Positions 50,420 through 60,242 of a DNA stretch of 64,000 nucleotides are shown here, piece after piece. The notes below the pieces were generated by a model that had not been told where the DNA came from, ran no database searches, and worked only from the letters and a program-made list of their open reading frames with translations. The position numbers were made by a program, and so were the translations under genes. Source of the DNA: Nitrospira japonica (lineage in GTDB: Bacteria > Nitrospirota > Thermodesulfovibrionia > Thermodesulfovibrionales > SM23-35); contig DYFC01000060.1 of NCBI GenBank assembly GCA_020725385.1, forward strand, positions 1 to 64,000. The letters run 5' to 3'. Numbering within the stretch: position 1 is the first letter of the stretch; each line of letters begins with the position of its first letter.

Positions 50420-50545
50420 ATGGATAGTTCTGACGGATGTTGTAGTCAATGTTTTAATCAAAGAATAATTAATAATAAAAAAGAAGAAATGAAACTGTAT
50501 AGATTAAATTATGCAGTCCTGAATTTGAATCGTTCCAGCCAATAA
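50420..50545 (+). CDS. Short Cys-containing leader ORF (41 aa) upstream of the mgtA-like gene
   Basis: MDSSDGCCSQCFNQRIINNKKEEMKLYRLNYAVLNLNRSSQ*; strong SD AAAAAGGAGAAAGAATAT-ATG. Confidence 0.45.
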   Translation: MDSSDGCCSQCFNQRIINNKKEEMKLYRLNYAVLNLNRSSQ

Positions 50546-50558
50546 TATTTTTATAAAC

Positions 50559-50605
50559 GATTCTCCTCTGGATTGCATAGATTAGATTAAAACCAGAGGT
50601 GAATC
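50559..50605 (+). promoter_or_regulatory. Long inverted repeat in the mgtA-like leader
   Basis: GATTCTCCTCTGG (50559-50571) / CCAGAGGTGAATC (50593-50605), 12 of 13 pairs, directly before a 28-aa ORF. Confidence 0.5.
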
Positions 50606-50692
50606 ATGAAAAATCTTTTATGTGACTTTCCAATTAGTGATTCTATTAAATTTCATAGTATCCATTCAATAATAGGAGGCCATAGTGTTTAA
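50606..50692 (+). CDS. Second short leader ORF overlapping the mgtA-like start
   Basis: MKNLLCDFPISDSIKFHSIHSIIGGHSV*; stop overlaps the downstream GTG start by 8 nt. Confidence 0.35.
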   Translation: MKNLLCDFPISDSIKFHSIHSIIGGHSV

Positions 50693-53348
50693 ATTCTTGT
50701 ACAACTTATTCATTCCTTCATGGATACGTGATATGGCGAGTGCTCCCCATGCCCGTACAGATGATGAAAAACGACTTTTTGAAGTCTGCTCGGTTCCGGT
50801 AGAGAAAGCTTTACAGATTATGGACAGCAATATCCGGGGATTAAGCTCGAAAGAAGCTGAGAGACTTTTGGAAAAATATGGGCGCAATGAAATAACACAT
50901 ACCAGACGTCTTAATTTTTTTCAAGATATACTCCGACGTTTTAAAAGCCCTCTGGTAATTCAACTTATAATTATTGCAATCGTGTCTTTAGTAATTGGAG
51001 AGTTGAAATCAACGATTATTGTTTTCTCTATGATTCTGCTCAGTGTCGGGTTGTCTTATGCATTGGACAGGCGTTCAAATAATGCGGTTGAAGCCCTTGG
51101 CAAAAGGGTACAATCACGCTCAATTGTTCTTAGAGATGGCAAAGAGATAGAGTTGCCCTTGGCTGAACTAGTGCCCGGCGACATTATTCTTCTTCAAGCA
51201 GGTTCAATTATACCTGCAGATCTAAGAATAGTTTCAGCTAAAGATTTTTTTGTAAGTCAGGCAACACTTACAGGTGAATCAATTCCTGTCGAGAAAAATG
51301 CTGAAATTTCAGAAAATAGCGGAAAAGAATTATTTGAGTTAAGTAACGCTTGTTTCCAGGGTAGCAGTGTAAGCAGCGGTACAGCACGCGGGCTAGTTGT
51401 AAATACGGGTAGCCACACATATTTTGGTGCAATTGCTGAAAGGCTTTCTGCAACAGCAATCCAAACCAGTTTTGATCTCGGTGTTCGCTCATTCACATGG
51501 CTTATGATCAAATTCATGATAATAATGGTTTCTTTCTGTTTTGTGATTGTCGGGCTTACAAAGGGTAACTGGCTTGAAGCACTTCTGTTCGGGTTAGCTG
51601 TTGCTGTAGGGCTAACACCTGAAATGCTGCCGATGATAGTTACTGTGAATCTTGCAAAAGGTGCAATTTCTATGTCAAAGAAAAAAGTAATTGTCAAAAG
51701 ACTTTCTGCTATACAAAATTTTGGAGCAATTGACATACTCTGCATGGATAAGACCGGAACATTAACTCAGGATAAGGTTATCATGGAAAAACATGTAGAC
51801 GTTACAGGAGAAGACAGTGAAAATGTGCTCCGTTATGCATATCTAAACAGTTATTATCAGACAGGGCTAAGAAATCTGCTTGACAGGGCAGTGCTCGAAC
51901 ATAGGGAATTCGATGTTGAAGGTGCGTGCCGGCTGGTAGATGAACTACCATTTGATTTTCAGCGCAGGCGTATGTCTGTTGTAGTAGAATTTGAAGGAGA
52001 TCATGTCCTGATTTGCAAGGGTGCGGTAGAAGAGATTTATTCTTGCTGTAGTTACTACCAGTTGGATGATGAAATTTATCCTCTTATAGATATGATCAGA
52101 GATGATCTTTTTGATGAAGTTGCACGTTTGAACAATGAAGGATACCGAACCCTTGCTGTTGCTTACAGAGAGTTTCCACGCGAAAAGATACGTTTTTCTA
52201 CAAAAGATGAATCATCTTTAATACTTCTTGGTTATTTAGCTTTTCTCGATCCACCAAAGGATTCTTCTTCCAGAGCCATAAAACTTTTAAAGGAAAACGG
52301 GGTTGGGGTTAAAATTCTGACAGGTGATAATGCTCTTGTTACCGGTAAAATATGCCGCCAGGTTGGGTTTGAGGTCAATCACATTGTTACCGGAGAAGAA
52401 TTGGAACGTATGTCCCGGAAGGAATTTGAAAAGTCTGTTGCAGAAGCGAATGTAATGGTTAAACTATCACCATTACAAAAAGAAAGAGTAATAGAATCAT
52501 TACGCATAGATAGCAAGCATGTAGTAGGCTATATTGGTGATGGTATTAATGATGCACCGGCTTTGCGTGCTGCTGATGTGGGGATTTCTGTCGATTCTGC
52601 TGTTGATGTGGCAAAGGAATCCGCTGATATAGTACTTTTAGAAAAAAGCCTATTAGTCCTCGAAGATGGAATTATTGAAGGCAGAAAGGTTTTCTCTAAT
52701 ATTATAAAATATATCCGCATGGGAGCAAGTTCCAATTTCGGCAATATGTTTAGTGTGCTCGGAGCAAGTTATCTTCTTCCTTTTCTGCCAATGCAGCCTG
52801 TACAGATTCTTTTGAATAACCTGTTATATGATTTTTCACAAACAGGCATCCCTACTGATAATGTAGATGAGGAACAGATTGCAAAACCACGAAAATGGGA
52901 TATCGGAAACATAAAATGGTTTATGATCGTAATCGGACCGATAAGCTCAATTTTTGATTATGCAACATTTGCTTTAATGTGGTTTATTTTCAATACCCGG
53001 GCATTTCTTGAAGTAGCAACCGGTACAGCCGGACGGGAGATATATGCACAACTTTTTCAGACAGGGTGGTTTGTGGAATCTCTGCTTACACAAACACTAA
53101 TTGTTCATATTATTCGAACAAAACGCATTCCTTTTATTCAGAGCCGTGCTTCCATGACTATGACACTAACCACGCTTGCTGTTATGGCAATCGGGGCATG
53201 GTTGCCTTATTCTCCATTTGCATCAACATTCGGATTTGTGCCTCTACCGCTTAGCTATTGGGGTTGGATAGCCGTGTTTCTTTTTATGTATATTATTATT
53301 ACACATAAGATCAAAAAGTGGTTTTTCAAAAAATTTGGAGGTGAATAA
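50685..53348 (+). CDS. mgtA: Magnesium-translocating P-type ATPase (MgtA-like)
   Basis: MDKTGTLTQD, TGESIPVEK, GDGINDAP; MgtA-type C-terminal half (NNLLYDFSQTGIPTDNVDEE); GTG start with AGGAGG SD. Confidence 0.92.
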   Translation: MFKFLYNLFIPSWIRDMASAPHARTDDEKRLFEVCSVPVEKALQIMDSNIRGLSSKEAERLLEKYGRNEITHTRRLNFFQDILRRFKSPLVIQLIIIAIVSLVIGELKSTIIVFSMILLSVGLSYALDRRSNNAVEALGKRVQSRSIVLRDGKEIELPLAELVPGDIILLQAGSIIPADLRIVSAKDFFVSQATLTGESIPVEKNAEISENSGKELFELSNACFQGSSVSSGTARGLVVNTGSHTYFGAIAERLSATAIQTSFDLGVRSFTWLMIKFMIIMVSFCFVIVGLTKGNWLEALLFGLAVAVGLTPEMLPMIVTVNLAKGAISMSKKKVIVKRLSAIQNFGAIDILCMDKTGTLTQDKVIMEKHVDVTGEDSENVLRYAYLNSYYQTGLRNLLDRAVLEHREFDVEGACRLVDELPFDFQRRRMSVVVEFEGDHVLICKGAVEEIYSCCSYYQLDDEIYPLIDMIRDDLFDEVARLNNEGYRTLAVAYREFPREKIRFSTKDESSLILLGYLAFLDPPKDSSSRAIKLLKENGVGVKILTGDNALVTGKICRQVGFEVNHIVTGEELERMSRKEFEKSVAEANVMVKLSPLQKERVIESLRIDSKHVVGYIGDGINDAPALRAADVGISVDSAVDVAKESADIVLLEKSLLVLEDGIIEGRKVFSNIIKYIRMGASSNFGNMFSVLGASYLLPFLPMQPVQILLNNLLYDFSQTGIPTDNVDEEQIAKPRKWDIGNIKWFMIVIGPISSIFDYATFALMWFIFNTRAFLEVATGTAGREIYAQLFQTGWFVESLLTQTLIVHIIRTKRIPFIQSRASMTMTLTTLAVMAIGAWLPYSPFASTFGFVPLPLSYWGWIAVFLFMYIIITHKIKKWFFKKFGGE

Positions 53349-53351
53349 ATT

Positions 53352-54149
53352 ATGCTGCATACAATTCTTCAGGCATTGGAAGATGGCCGGGTAATTGAGC
53401 TACCTGACAACGATAAAAAAGATGCTTTTGAAGTTTTAGCAAGCTTGCTGGAGGCCGTGCCATCTATTCCGGCTGGAACAGATATTGTTGGCGCGGTCCT
53501 GTCACGTGAGAGTATTTCTAACACTTCTCTGGGCAATGGATGGGCATGTCCCCATGCTCCTGTCCCATTTGATGGTGAGTTATTATGTGCTATAGGCTGG
53601 AGCCCGCAGGGAATAAAATATGGTAAACAGGACGAACCTCTTGTAAGGTTGATTATAATGTTTGTTGTCCCTGAAAATCAGAGAAGTCGTTATATTAAGG
53701 AAGTCTCAACTCTTGTTAAGGTAATTGAAAAACATCCTGAATGTAGAAATCTTGAAAATGTAGAGAATTTAAACGCTATACGTCTAAGATTGCTGGATAT
53801 GGCAAATTTTGCTATGGAAAATGGCGGACCGGATACCCGTGCTAAGATGATTGAATTGAAGACAAAGGCTGCTGTTATTCCAGCGATTGTACCAGAATTC
53901 GAAAACATGATAATTGAACCACTCATGATTATATCGGGACCCGGGATTGAACCTATTGTTCTAACACAGAACAAAGAATTATTTGATATTACTAAAGAAG
54001 ATAAAATACTTGCTACAGTTATTGCAGAAAAAAACTGGCATACTCTGAATGGATGGCGAATTGTGCGTAGGAGCAGTACAAATTATCAAGCGGATATAGT
54101 AGTTTATGATTGCTTTGCTATAAGGTCGGCCAGGAATAGTACAGTATGA
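53352..54149 (+). CDS. PTS EIIA (fructose-type)-like domain protein with extra C-terminal domain
   Basis: GNGWACPHAPVPF resembles the EIIA phospho-His region; LVRLIIMFVVPENQRSRYIKEVSTLVKVIE. Confidence 0.65.
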   Translation: MLHTILQALEDGRVIELPDNDKKDAFEVLASLLEAVPSIPAGTDIVGAVLSRESISNTSLGNGWACPHAPVPFDGELLCAIGWSPQGIKYGKQDEPLVRLIIMFVVPENQRSRYIKEVSTLVKVIEKHPECRNLENVENLNAIRLRLLDMANFAMENGGPDTRAKMIELKTKAAVIPAIVPEFENMIIEPLMIISGPGIEPIVLTQNKELFDITKEDKILATVIAEKNWHTLNGWRIVRRSSTNYQADIVVYDCFAIRSARNSTV

Positions 54150-54269
54150 CAAGTAAATAATTTTCATCCGGATTAAAAACATACTTAAGTAAATGCATTC
54201 TTATTGGTTATAAATTTATTGAACTCTTCATTTCTTTAAATGCCTTCTCAACGCTTCTTTTTTAATCGT

Positions 54270-56420
54270 TTATCCGGCTACTGTCAGCACCAGCACAAGT
54301 GAAAGAACCAGGGTTAGAAGACCATAGCCAACATATGCATTGAGCCGTCCATGGTGCATAGCAGCTAACGCGTAAGCGATTTTTAAAGCACCTGACCGCA
54401 AAGGCGTAATGACTGAGCGATCAACGATATGAACTTCCTCCCTGCGCCGGCGAATAGCAGCGCGGAAATGGGCTTCAACAGTAGCCTGTGTATCTTGAGT
54501 GGTAGGTCGCAGGATAGTATCGAAAATCACCCTAACAGGGTTGGAGAATCCTGTAGCAGTGTAAGTCATTTCAGGGAGCAAGCGCCGGATGCCACCATCC
54601 CAGCGTTGGTTGCGTATCACGCAACGGTCTCGCGCCAAACCAAATCGTACCACAACGAATACAATTGCAAGAAGAATGATCAATACAGGAAACATATACG
54701 AGGTTGACATAGCGAAGACAACCGGATTGTGCTCGCCACCACGATGCATTACAACCAATCCTTGTCCCGGGAAAACCTCCTGTCCAACCTGTGCTCCAAG
54801 ATCACGGAACTCAGCTGCGAATTCAGGCTTTAGTTTTATATGATCCGGACTCGTAGCGAAAAAAGGCGGTGTAAGCGCTTCCACAGCACTCGCCTGTGTG
54901 ATCGGTTTGAGGACACCATCAAGCGCTGAAATTACAAATGTCGGTAACACACCGAGCAGGAGGCAGAACACCATTAACACTACCATTGGCGAGGTCATTG
55001 ATCGTGCGGCCTCGGTAGTTTTTTCTGCATGAGCCGAACGTGATATCCCAAGAAAGCCCATAGCAAAAGCTTTTACAAAACATGTAACTGCAAGAGCAGC
55101 AGTAAGTGCTAATATGGCGCCACAGAGTGCAAAAACCACTTTCACGCTTACTGATGAAAGTTCGGCGCTTCGCAGCATTGTTTGCAGTGTGAGCCATTCG
55201 CTCACAAAGCCATTAAAAGGCGGAAGGGCTGAAATAGAAAGAGCACCTGCAAGAAAACAAAGAGCGGTTAATGGCATACGACGGATTAATCCACCAAGTT
55301 GGTCAAGGTGACGGACACCCACCTTCATATCTACTGTAGCTGCGCTGAGAAACAGAAGGGCCTTGTAAAACGAGTGATTGGCCATATGATAGAAAGCAGC
55401 AACAAAAGCGATAGTCGCAATTAGAGTATGACCTGTTGCGGTAAACACAAAACCCGCGCCCAATCCTGCAGTGACTATACCTATGTTTTCTATAGAACTA
55501 TGGGCAAGCATCACCTTCAGGTCGTTTTTTGTCGTCGCGTAAAGAATACCGACAAAGGCAGAGACTGTGCCGATAATCAATGTAATCAAACCGGGACCAG
55601 TCATTGTCATTGGCAATATATCCATATTAATACGCACAATGCCGTAAAGCCCCAGATTCAAAATGACGCTGGAGAGCAGCGCTGAAATATTGCCTGGCGC
55701 AACAGGATGTGCGCGCGGCAGCCATGCATTAAAAGGTGCCAGTCCTGCTTTTACTCCAAACCCGAAAAAAGAAAGCAGAAAAATAGCCCATTGTAATCCT
55801 TCCGACATACCCCGGGATGTACTTTTGAGAGCAGGGAAAGACAAACTATCTGCAGGAATAGCGAGTAGAAGCAGCGCAATGGCAGCGGCCAATGTTCCGG
55901 CCTCGCCCATTGCCAGCATCAAGTAGCCAGCTGCTGTATGCTCTTCATCCCTGTGCTCAAAATTAACGAGAAGATAGCTCAGGATAGACATCGCTTCCCA
56001 TGCAAGCAAAAACATCAACACATCACTTGCGAACAGGATTAAACCAATCGATAAAAAAAGTGACAGATACCAAATATTGAAAACTTTCAAACTGTAATGG
56101 CCCAGATAGTGTTTCAAATAACCAGAGGAAAAGACGGAGACCGGCAAAAAAATCAGAGCAGTGACAACAAGAAAAAGAGCTGAAAGCTTGTCCAATGAAA
56201 GTTCTAACGTTCCCAGCACAGGTATAGTCCAAAGCGAAAACCGGAATGTGTCTCCCCCAAGCAGAACCGTCCCGGCGCTCAAGAGAAGTGCAAGCGCAGC
56301 AACTGACCCGAACCATGCAAGCACATTAGGACACCATCGCTCCGGGATAAGAATAGTCGTTACGACTCCAGTGACTAACAGCCAAAAAAAGATTTGAAAC
56401 AAAATATCCGAGCTTATCAT
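54270..56420 (-). CDS. HyfB/NuoL-like proton-translocating membrane subunit
   Basis: LAWEAMSILSYLLVNFEHRDEEHTAAGYLMLAMGEAGT, KAGLAPFNAWLPRAHPVAPGNISALLS. Confidence 0.9.
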   Translation of the reverse strand: MISSDILFQIFFWLLVTGVVTTILIPERWCPNVLAWFGSVAALALLLSAGTVLLGGDTFRFSLWTIPVLGTLELSLDKLSALFLVVTALIFLPVSVFSSGYLKHYLGHYSLKVFNIWYLSLFLSIGLILFASDVLMFLLAWEAMSILSYLLVNFEHRDEEHTAAGYLMLAMGEAGTLAAAIALLLLAIPADSLSFPALKSTSRGMSEGLQWAIFLLSFFGFGVKAGLAPFNAWLPRAHPVAPGNISALLSSVILNLGLYGIVRINMDILPMTMTGPGLITLIIGTVSAFVGILYATTKNDLKVMLAHSSIENIGIVTAGLGAGFVFTATGHTLIATIAFVAAFYHMANHSFYKALLFLSAATVDMKVGVRHLDQLGGLIRRMPLTALCFLAGALSISALPPFNGFVSEWLTLQTMLRSAELSSVSVKVVFALCGAILALTAALAVTCFVKAFAMGFLGISRSAHAEKTTEAARSMTSPMVVLMVFCLLLGVLPTFVISALDGVLKPITQASAVEALTPPFFATSPDHIKLKPEFAAEFRDLGAQVGQEVFPGQGLVVMHRGGEHNPVVFAMSTSYMFPVLIILLAIVFVVVRFGLARDRCVIRNQRWDGGIRRLLPEMTYTATGFSNPVRVIFDTILRPTTQDTQATVEAHFRAAIRRRREEVHIVDRSVITPLRSGALKIAYALAAMHHGRLNAYVGYGLLTLVLSLVLVLTVAG

Positions 56421-57190
56421 TGTTTTTTTACCTCTTCATGCTTTAGGCTCACGGACTGTGTAATCAGTGATGCCGGAGGTTTGAGTCCAGCAACTACGAG
56501 TAGCGCGTGCAAGATAGCAAGAGGAGGAGGAGGTTGACCGGGAACTTCAACATCAACCGGAAGAAACTCGCTTATATTTTCATCACATACGAAACTCGGG
56601 CTGAAGACACCTCCTGATAGCGCACATGCTCCCACGGCTATTACCCACTTTGGCATTGGTATTGCGTCATATACTTTCCGGAGCGGTTCCCGCATGTGGT
56701 CAGTAAGTGGCCCAACTATAAGTAATACATCAGCTTCCCGTGGGGTCGGTGTGATGAAGAAGCCCAGGCGATGCATATTATAATAAGGATTGTTCAACTG
56801 ACGAACTTCATTCAGACATGCACCACAATCACCGGTGTCAACAACAATAATGTTAAGAGACCGATCAAAAGCCCGAACAAATTTTTTCCTTGTTTCTATG
56901 ATATTTGTGTCTGTAGCCCATTCATAACCTTGCTGCCAAGCTATGGGCAATGTTACACCACGAATGCATCTGTAACAGTGCACACAGCGGCGGTAATCAA
57001 CCACAAGCTTGTGATTTTGAAAGCTGAGTGCACCAACCGTACAGCGTTTGACAAGCTCACTGGCTTGTTTTTCTGGATAATCCCCGCCAAGTGGCAAGCC
57101 TGGAGATACTCCTGGTGCTGTTTCCTCTCGGCCTGGATAACAAGTTGTTTTGATACCGGTTGCCAATCCTTTTCTAACCCACTGGCTCAT
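56417..57190 (-). CDS. HyfI/NuoB-like small subunit with N-terminal ferredoxin-like segment
   Basis: RCTVGALSFQNHKLVVDYRRCVHCYRC; DTGDCGACLNEV...VGACALSGGVF...VDVEVPGQPPPPLA. Confidence 0.87.
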   Translation of the reverse strand: MSQWVRKGLATGIKTTCYPGREETAPGVSPGLPLGGDYPEKQASELVKRCTVGALSFQNHKLVVDYRRCVHCYRCIRGVTLPIAWQQGYEWATDTNIIETRKKFVRAFDRSLNIIVVDTGDCGACLNEVRQLNNPYYNMHRLGFFITPTPREADVLLIVGPLTDHMREPLRKVYDAIPMPKWVIAVGACALSGGVFSPSFVCDENISEFLPVDVEVPGQPPPPLAILHALLVVAGLKPPASLITQSVSLKHEEVKKQ

Positions 57191-57214
57191 ATCTCTTTTC
57201 TCCCATTTATCGTT

Positions 57215-58810
57215 TTATCGATCGTTTTCAGCTACCGAAAGATCGAATGTTGCCAGAATAATCGGGAAATCCTGAAAAGCGAAATTTTCCGCAGCCACGT
57301 GAAAACCATGCCAATTTACAAACGAAGGTGTAATGAGGCGGTACCGGGAAACACGCCCATCTTCTCCTATGCGTAACCAATGAAAAGCCGCACCACGTGG
57401 TGCCTCGACCCATCCCAGTGCTGAACCGGGTTTGATTCGTACCTCAGAAAAAACCGGACCTCCCGGCAACGAAGCTGTTGCCTGCTCCATAATTTTTACC
57501 GACTGCCGTGCTTCTTCAAACAGGACACGCAGCCGGGCATAACCGTCGCCTTCCTGCTCACATGGCACCTCAAAAGTATATGCTTCGTAACCCGAGTATG
57601 GTTGAACTTTACGCAAGTCACGTGTAATTCCTGATGCACGGGCAACAGGCCCTACAAGGCCGTGTTTCATAGCCTCCAGTTGATTTACAATTCCGACTTC
57701 TTCCAGCCGGTCGAGAAAGCTACTGGAAACTCGCAGCATTTCTTCCAGTCTGTCAAAGCGCTTAAGAATAGCCTTTGCCTGTTGAACTGCCTCGTGGCAG
57801 ACTGAATCGTCAAACTCCTTGTTTAATCCTCCAGGAACTGCCAGGCCAAAGAGATATCGGTGTCCTGTAAACCAACCTGAAAGCCGCAGCAATTCCTCCT
57901 CCATTATTGCGGCCTGACTGGTGGCTACAGCCAGAGCGGTTGACTCGCAGATTTCCTGTACAGCGCCTACATGATGACGTAGTCGCTCCAGTTCTGCTAA
58001 AAGAACGCGGAGAACTTGTGCCCGCTCAGGAACTTTTATACCACAAATATTTTCGATCGACTGGACAAATGCAAGCGAATGGGCAAAAGCTGTAGTTGCT
58101 GCAAAACGTTCGGCCAGCAGCAAAGTGCTTTCAGTTGTAAGCCTCTCAGCAATTTTTTCGATAGCTCGATATTTATAAAATAGGCGGGGTATTGTACGTA
58201 TCACATCTTCACCAACGGTTTCCAGCAAGAAATGCACTGGTTCAGTTACACCGGAAAATTTCGGCCCAATCGTCATGCCAAAAGCCCCGGGTGCTTTTAC
58301 AATGAGATTGGGCTTCCACTCGAGATCAGGCATTCGATGCTCTACTGATTTTTTTCCATCAAAGCTATGGAGCATCGGTCTTAGTTTTTCCTGCCACCTC
58401 TCATTGTGAAGCACAAAATCTCCGAGACGTGGATGACCGGCAAAATATAGTCCAAAGAGGTCTTCTGCTTCACGTTCATGCCAGTCAGCAGCATGTAAGA
58501 AACCGCTAATGCTGGGAAAAGCGGGATCAGATAGCGGCTGGTGTGTTAGAATGTATATCCAACCCGGCTCGTGGTCGCTATAAAATACATAGCGTAGCTC
58601 CCAGTCCGAAGAACCTTCCTCAACTATCAGACCGGCGAAGACGTAATGCATTTCTAAACTCAACCATTTACAAACATCTGGAATATCCTCTAACTCACAT
58701 TCCATTTCACATAATGAATGACTGAGATCAAGGCGGGGCTTAATGTCCGGCCAATGTCTGATAGCAATTTCCTGAATGTTATCTAATGTCATGTGCTGTT
58801 CACCTCTCAA
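57215..58810 (-). CDS. HyfG/HycE/NuoCD-like large subunit lacking NiFe ligands
   Basis: NuoC-like N-terminus (HAADWHEREAEDLFGLYFAGHPRL), NuoD-like body; AERFAATTAFAHSLAF at the CGIC position, FDLSVAENDR at the DPCxxC position. Confidence 0.9.
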   Translation of the reverse strand: MRGEQHMTLDNIQEIAIRHWPDIKPRLDLSHSLCEMECELEDIPDVCKWLSLEMHYVFAGLIVEEGSSDWELRYVFYSDHEPGWIYILTHQPLSDPAFPSISGFLHAADWHEREAEDLFGLYFAGHPRLGDFVLHNERWQEKLRPMLHSFDGKKSVEHRMPDLEWKPNLIVKAPGAFGMTIGPKFSGVTEPVHFLLETVGEDVIRTIPRLFYKYRAIEKIAERLTTESTLLLAERFAATTAFAHSLAFVQSIENICGIKVPERAQVLRVLLAELERLRHHVGAVQEICESTALAVATSQAAIMEEELLRLSGWFTGHRYLFGLAVPGGLNKEFDDSVCHEAVQQAKAILKRFDRLEEMLRVSSSFLDRLEEVGIVNQLEAMKHGLVGPVARASGITRDLRKVQPYSGYEAYTFEVPCEQEGDGYARLRVLFEEARQSVKIMEQATASLPGGPVFSEVRIKPGSALGWVEAPRGAAFHWLRIGEDGRVSRYRLITPSFVNWHGFHVAAENFAFQDFPIILATFDLSVAENDR

Positions 58811-60242
58811 GGGCAGATGCTCCGAGGCGCAATAACTGATGAAGGGGTTCAGGAAGATAAAAGCCTAACCAGATCACAAGCAAAGCTGTTACGAGGAGCA
58901 CCACCAAACAACTTGCCGGCAAGCGTACCTTTAGCTTTGCATCGCTATTGCTTCCACCAAAAACCATTTGGTTAATGTGCTGTAAAATTCCAAAGAACCC
59001 GATTGCTATAAATAAAACCAGCAGCGCCATTTCTATAAAACGGCCTTCAGACAGACCTGCTCTGAAGATAGAAAACTCGCTCAGGAATACTACAAAAGGC
59101 GGAGCACCGGCGATAGCCAGTCCACCCAGGAGCAGGCTCGCACCGGCAACAGGCGATGTGCGAATGAGACCGCGTACCAGGGAGATTTCGCGAGTGCCGA
59201 CTGCCAGGAGTGCTGCGCCTGCAGCGAAAAAACAAAATGATTTGGTAAGCGTATGGCTAAAAGCTTGATATAAAGCTCCATAGTGTGCAGAAGAAGTGCC
59301 AAGGCCTGCAGCCAGCAGAATAATACCCATGTGTTCCACTGTGGAAAATGCAAACATCCTTTTGTAATCGCTAACTTGTAGCAAAAGAAATGCAGCAGCT
59401 CCAACCGATAGCAGACCGAAGACGATCGCATACACCTCTGCATGAGTTCCAGGAGCAGCCTTGAGAACCGGGAAAAGTCGCAGAATCACATAGAGCACAG
59501 CAGTAGTCTCAACACCGGACAACAAGGCACAGACTGGCGACGGCGCCTGACTGTGAGCATCGGGTAGCCAGGTATGCATCGGTACGAGCCCGGCTTTTGT
59601 ACCAAGTCCTACCAGAATCATTACGAACGCTACCTCTAACAGGACAGCAGGCATTCGCGGCGCAGCAGCAACGAGACCATCCCATGTATAAGTGCCACCG
59701 CCTGCAGCCTGCATTGTGGCGAAAAGCATCAAAAAACCAAGCAAACCCACAGCAGCGCCCATAAGTGAGAGCACAACATATTTCCATGCTGCTTCAAGTG
59801 CTTCGTGTGTATTTTCAAAGCACACCAAAAGGGCTGAGCATAGTGTTGTCAATTCCACAACGATCCAGACCAGAGTCGGTTCTACCAGAACAGGGATGGC
59901 AAGCATCGAAAAGATGAAGAGATTGAAATTCGCGTAATAAAGGCGCAGACGTCCGGGTTTATGAGAATTCATCGACATGTAGCCTAACGAAAAGAAAGCT
60001 GCCATTGCTCCGACAAAGGCGATCATGAGAAGCATAAGCACACTTAACCCGTCTACCGCAATCCATTTCGGGAACACTGATATAGGCTGGCCTGTGCTCA
60101 CAACCTGTTCGGCGAGTTGCAGACTTATAAAAAATATTGCTGAGGACGAAGCGACGGTAACAACTGATGCAAGCCGTGGCAAAGGCAGGAAGGACAGGGC
60201 TGCAGCTGCTAAAGGTAGAATAAGAAGAATAATTACATTCAT
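58800..60242 (-). CDS. HyfF/NuoN-like membrane subunit
   Basis: GTKAGLVPMHTWLPDAHSQAPSPVCALLSGVETTAVLY. Confidence 0.9.
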   Translation of the reverse strand: MNVIILLILPLAAAALSFLPLPRLASVVTVASSSAIFFISLQLAEQVVSTGQPISVFPKWIAVDGLSVLMLLMIAFVGAMAAFFSLGYMSMNSHKPGRLRLYYANFNLFIFSMLAIPVLVEPTLVWIVVELTTLCSALLVCFENTHEALEAAWKYVVLSLMGAAVGLLGFLMLFATMQAAGGGTYTWDGLVAAAPRMPAVLLEVAFVMILVGLGTKAGLVPMHTWLPDAHSQAPSPVCALLSGVETTAVLYVILRLFPVLKAAPGTHAEVYAIVFGLLSVGAAAFLLLQVSDYKRMFAFSTVEHMGIILLAAGLGTSSAHYGALYQAFSHTLTKSFCFFAAGAALLAVGTREISLVRGLIRTSPVAGASLLLGGLAIAGAPPFVVFLSEFSIFRAGLSEGRFIEMALLVLFIAIGFFGILQHINQMVFGGSNSDAKLKVRLPASCLVVLLVTALLVIWLGFYLPEPLHQLLRLGASALER

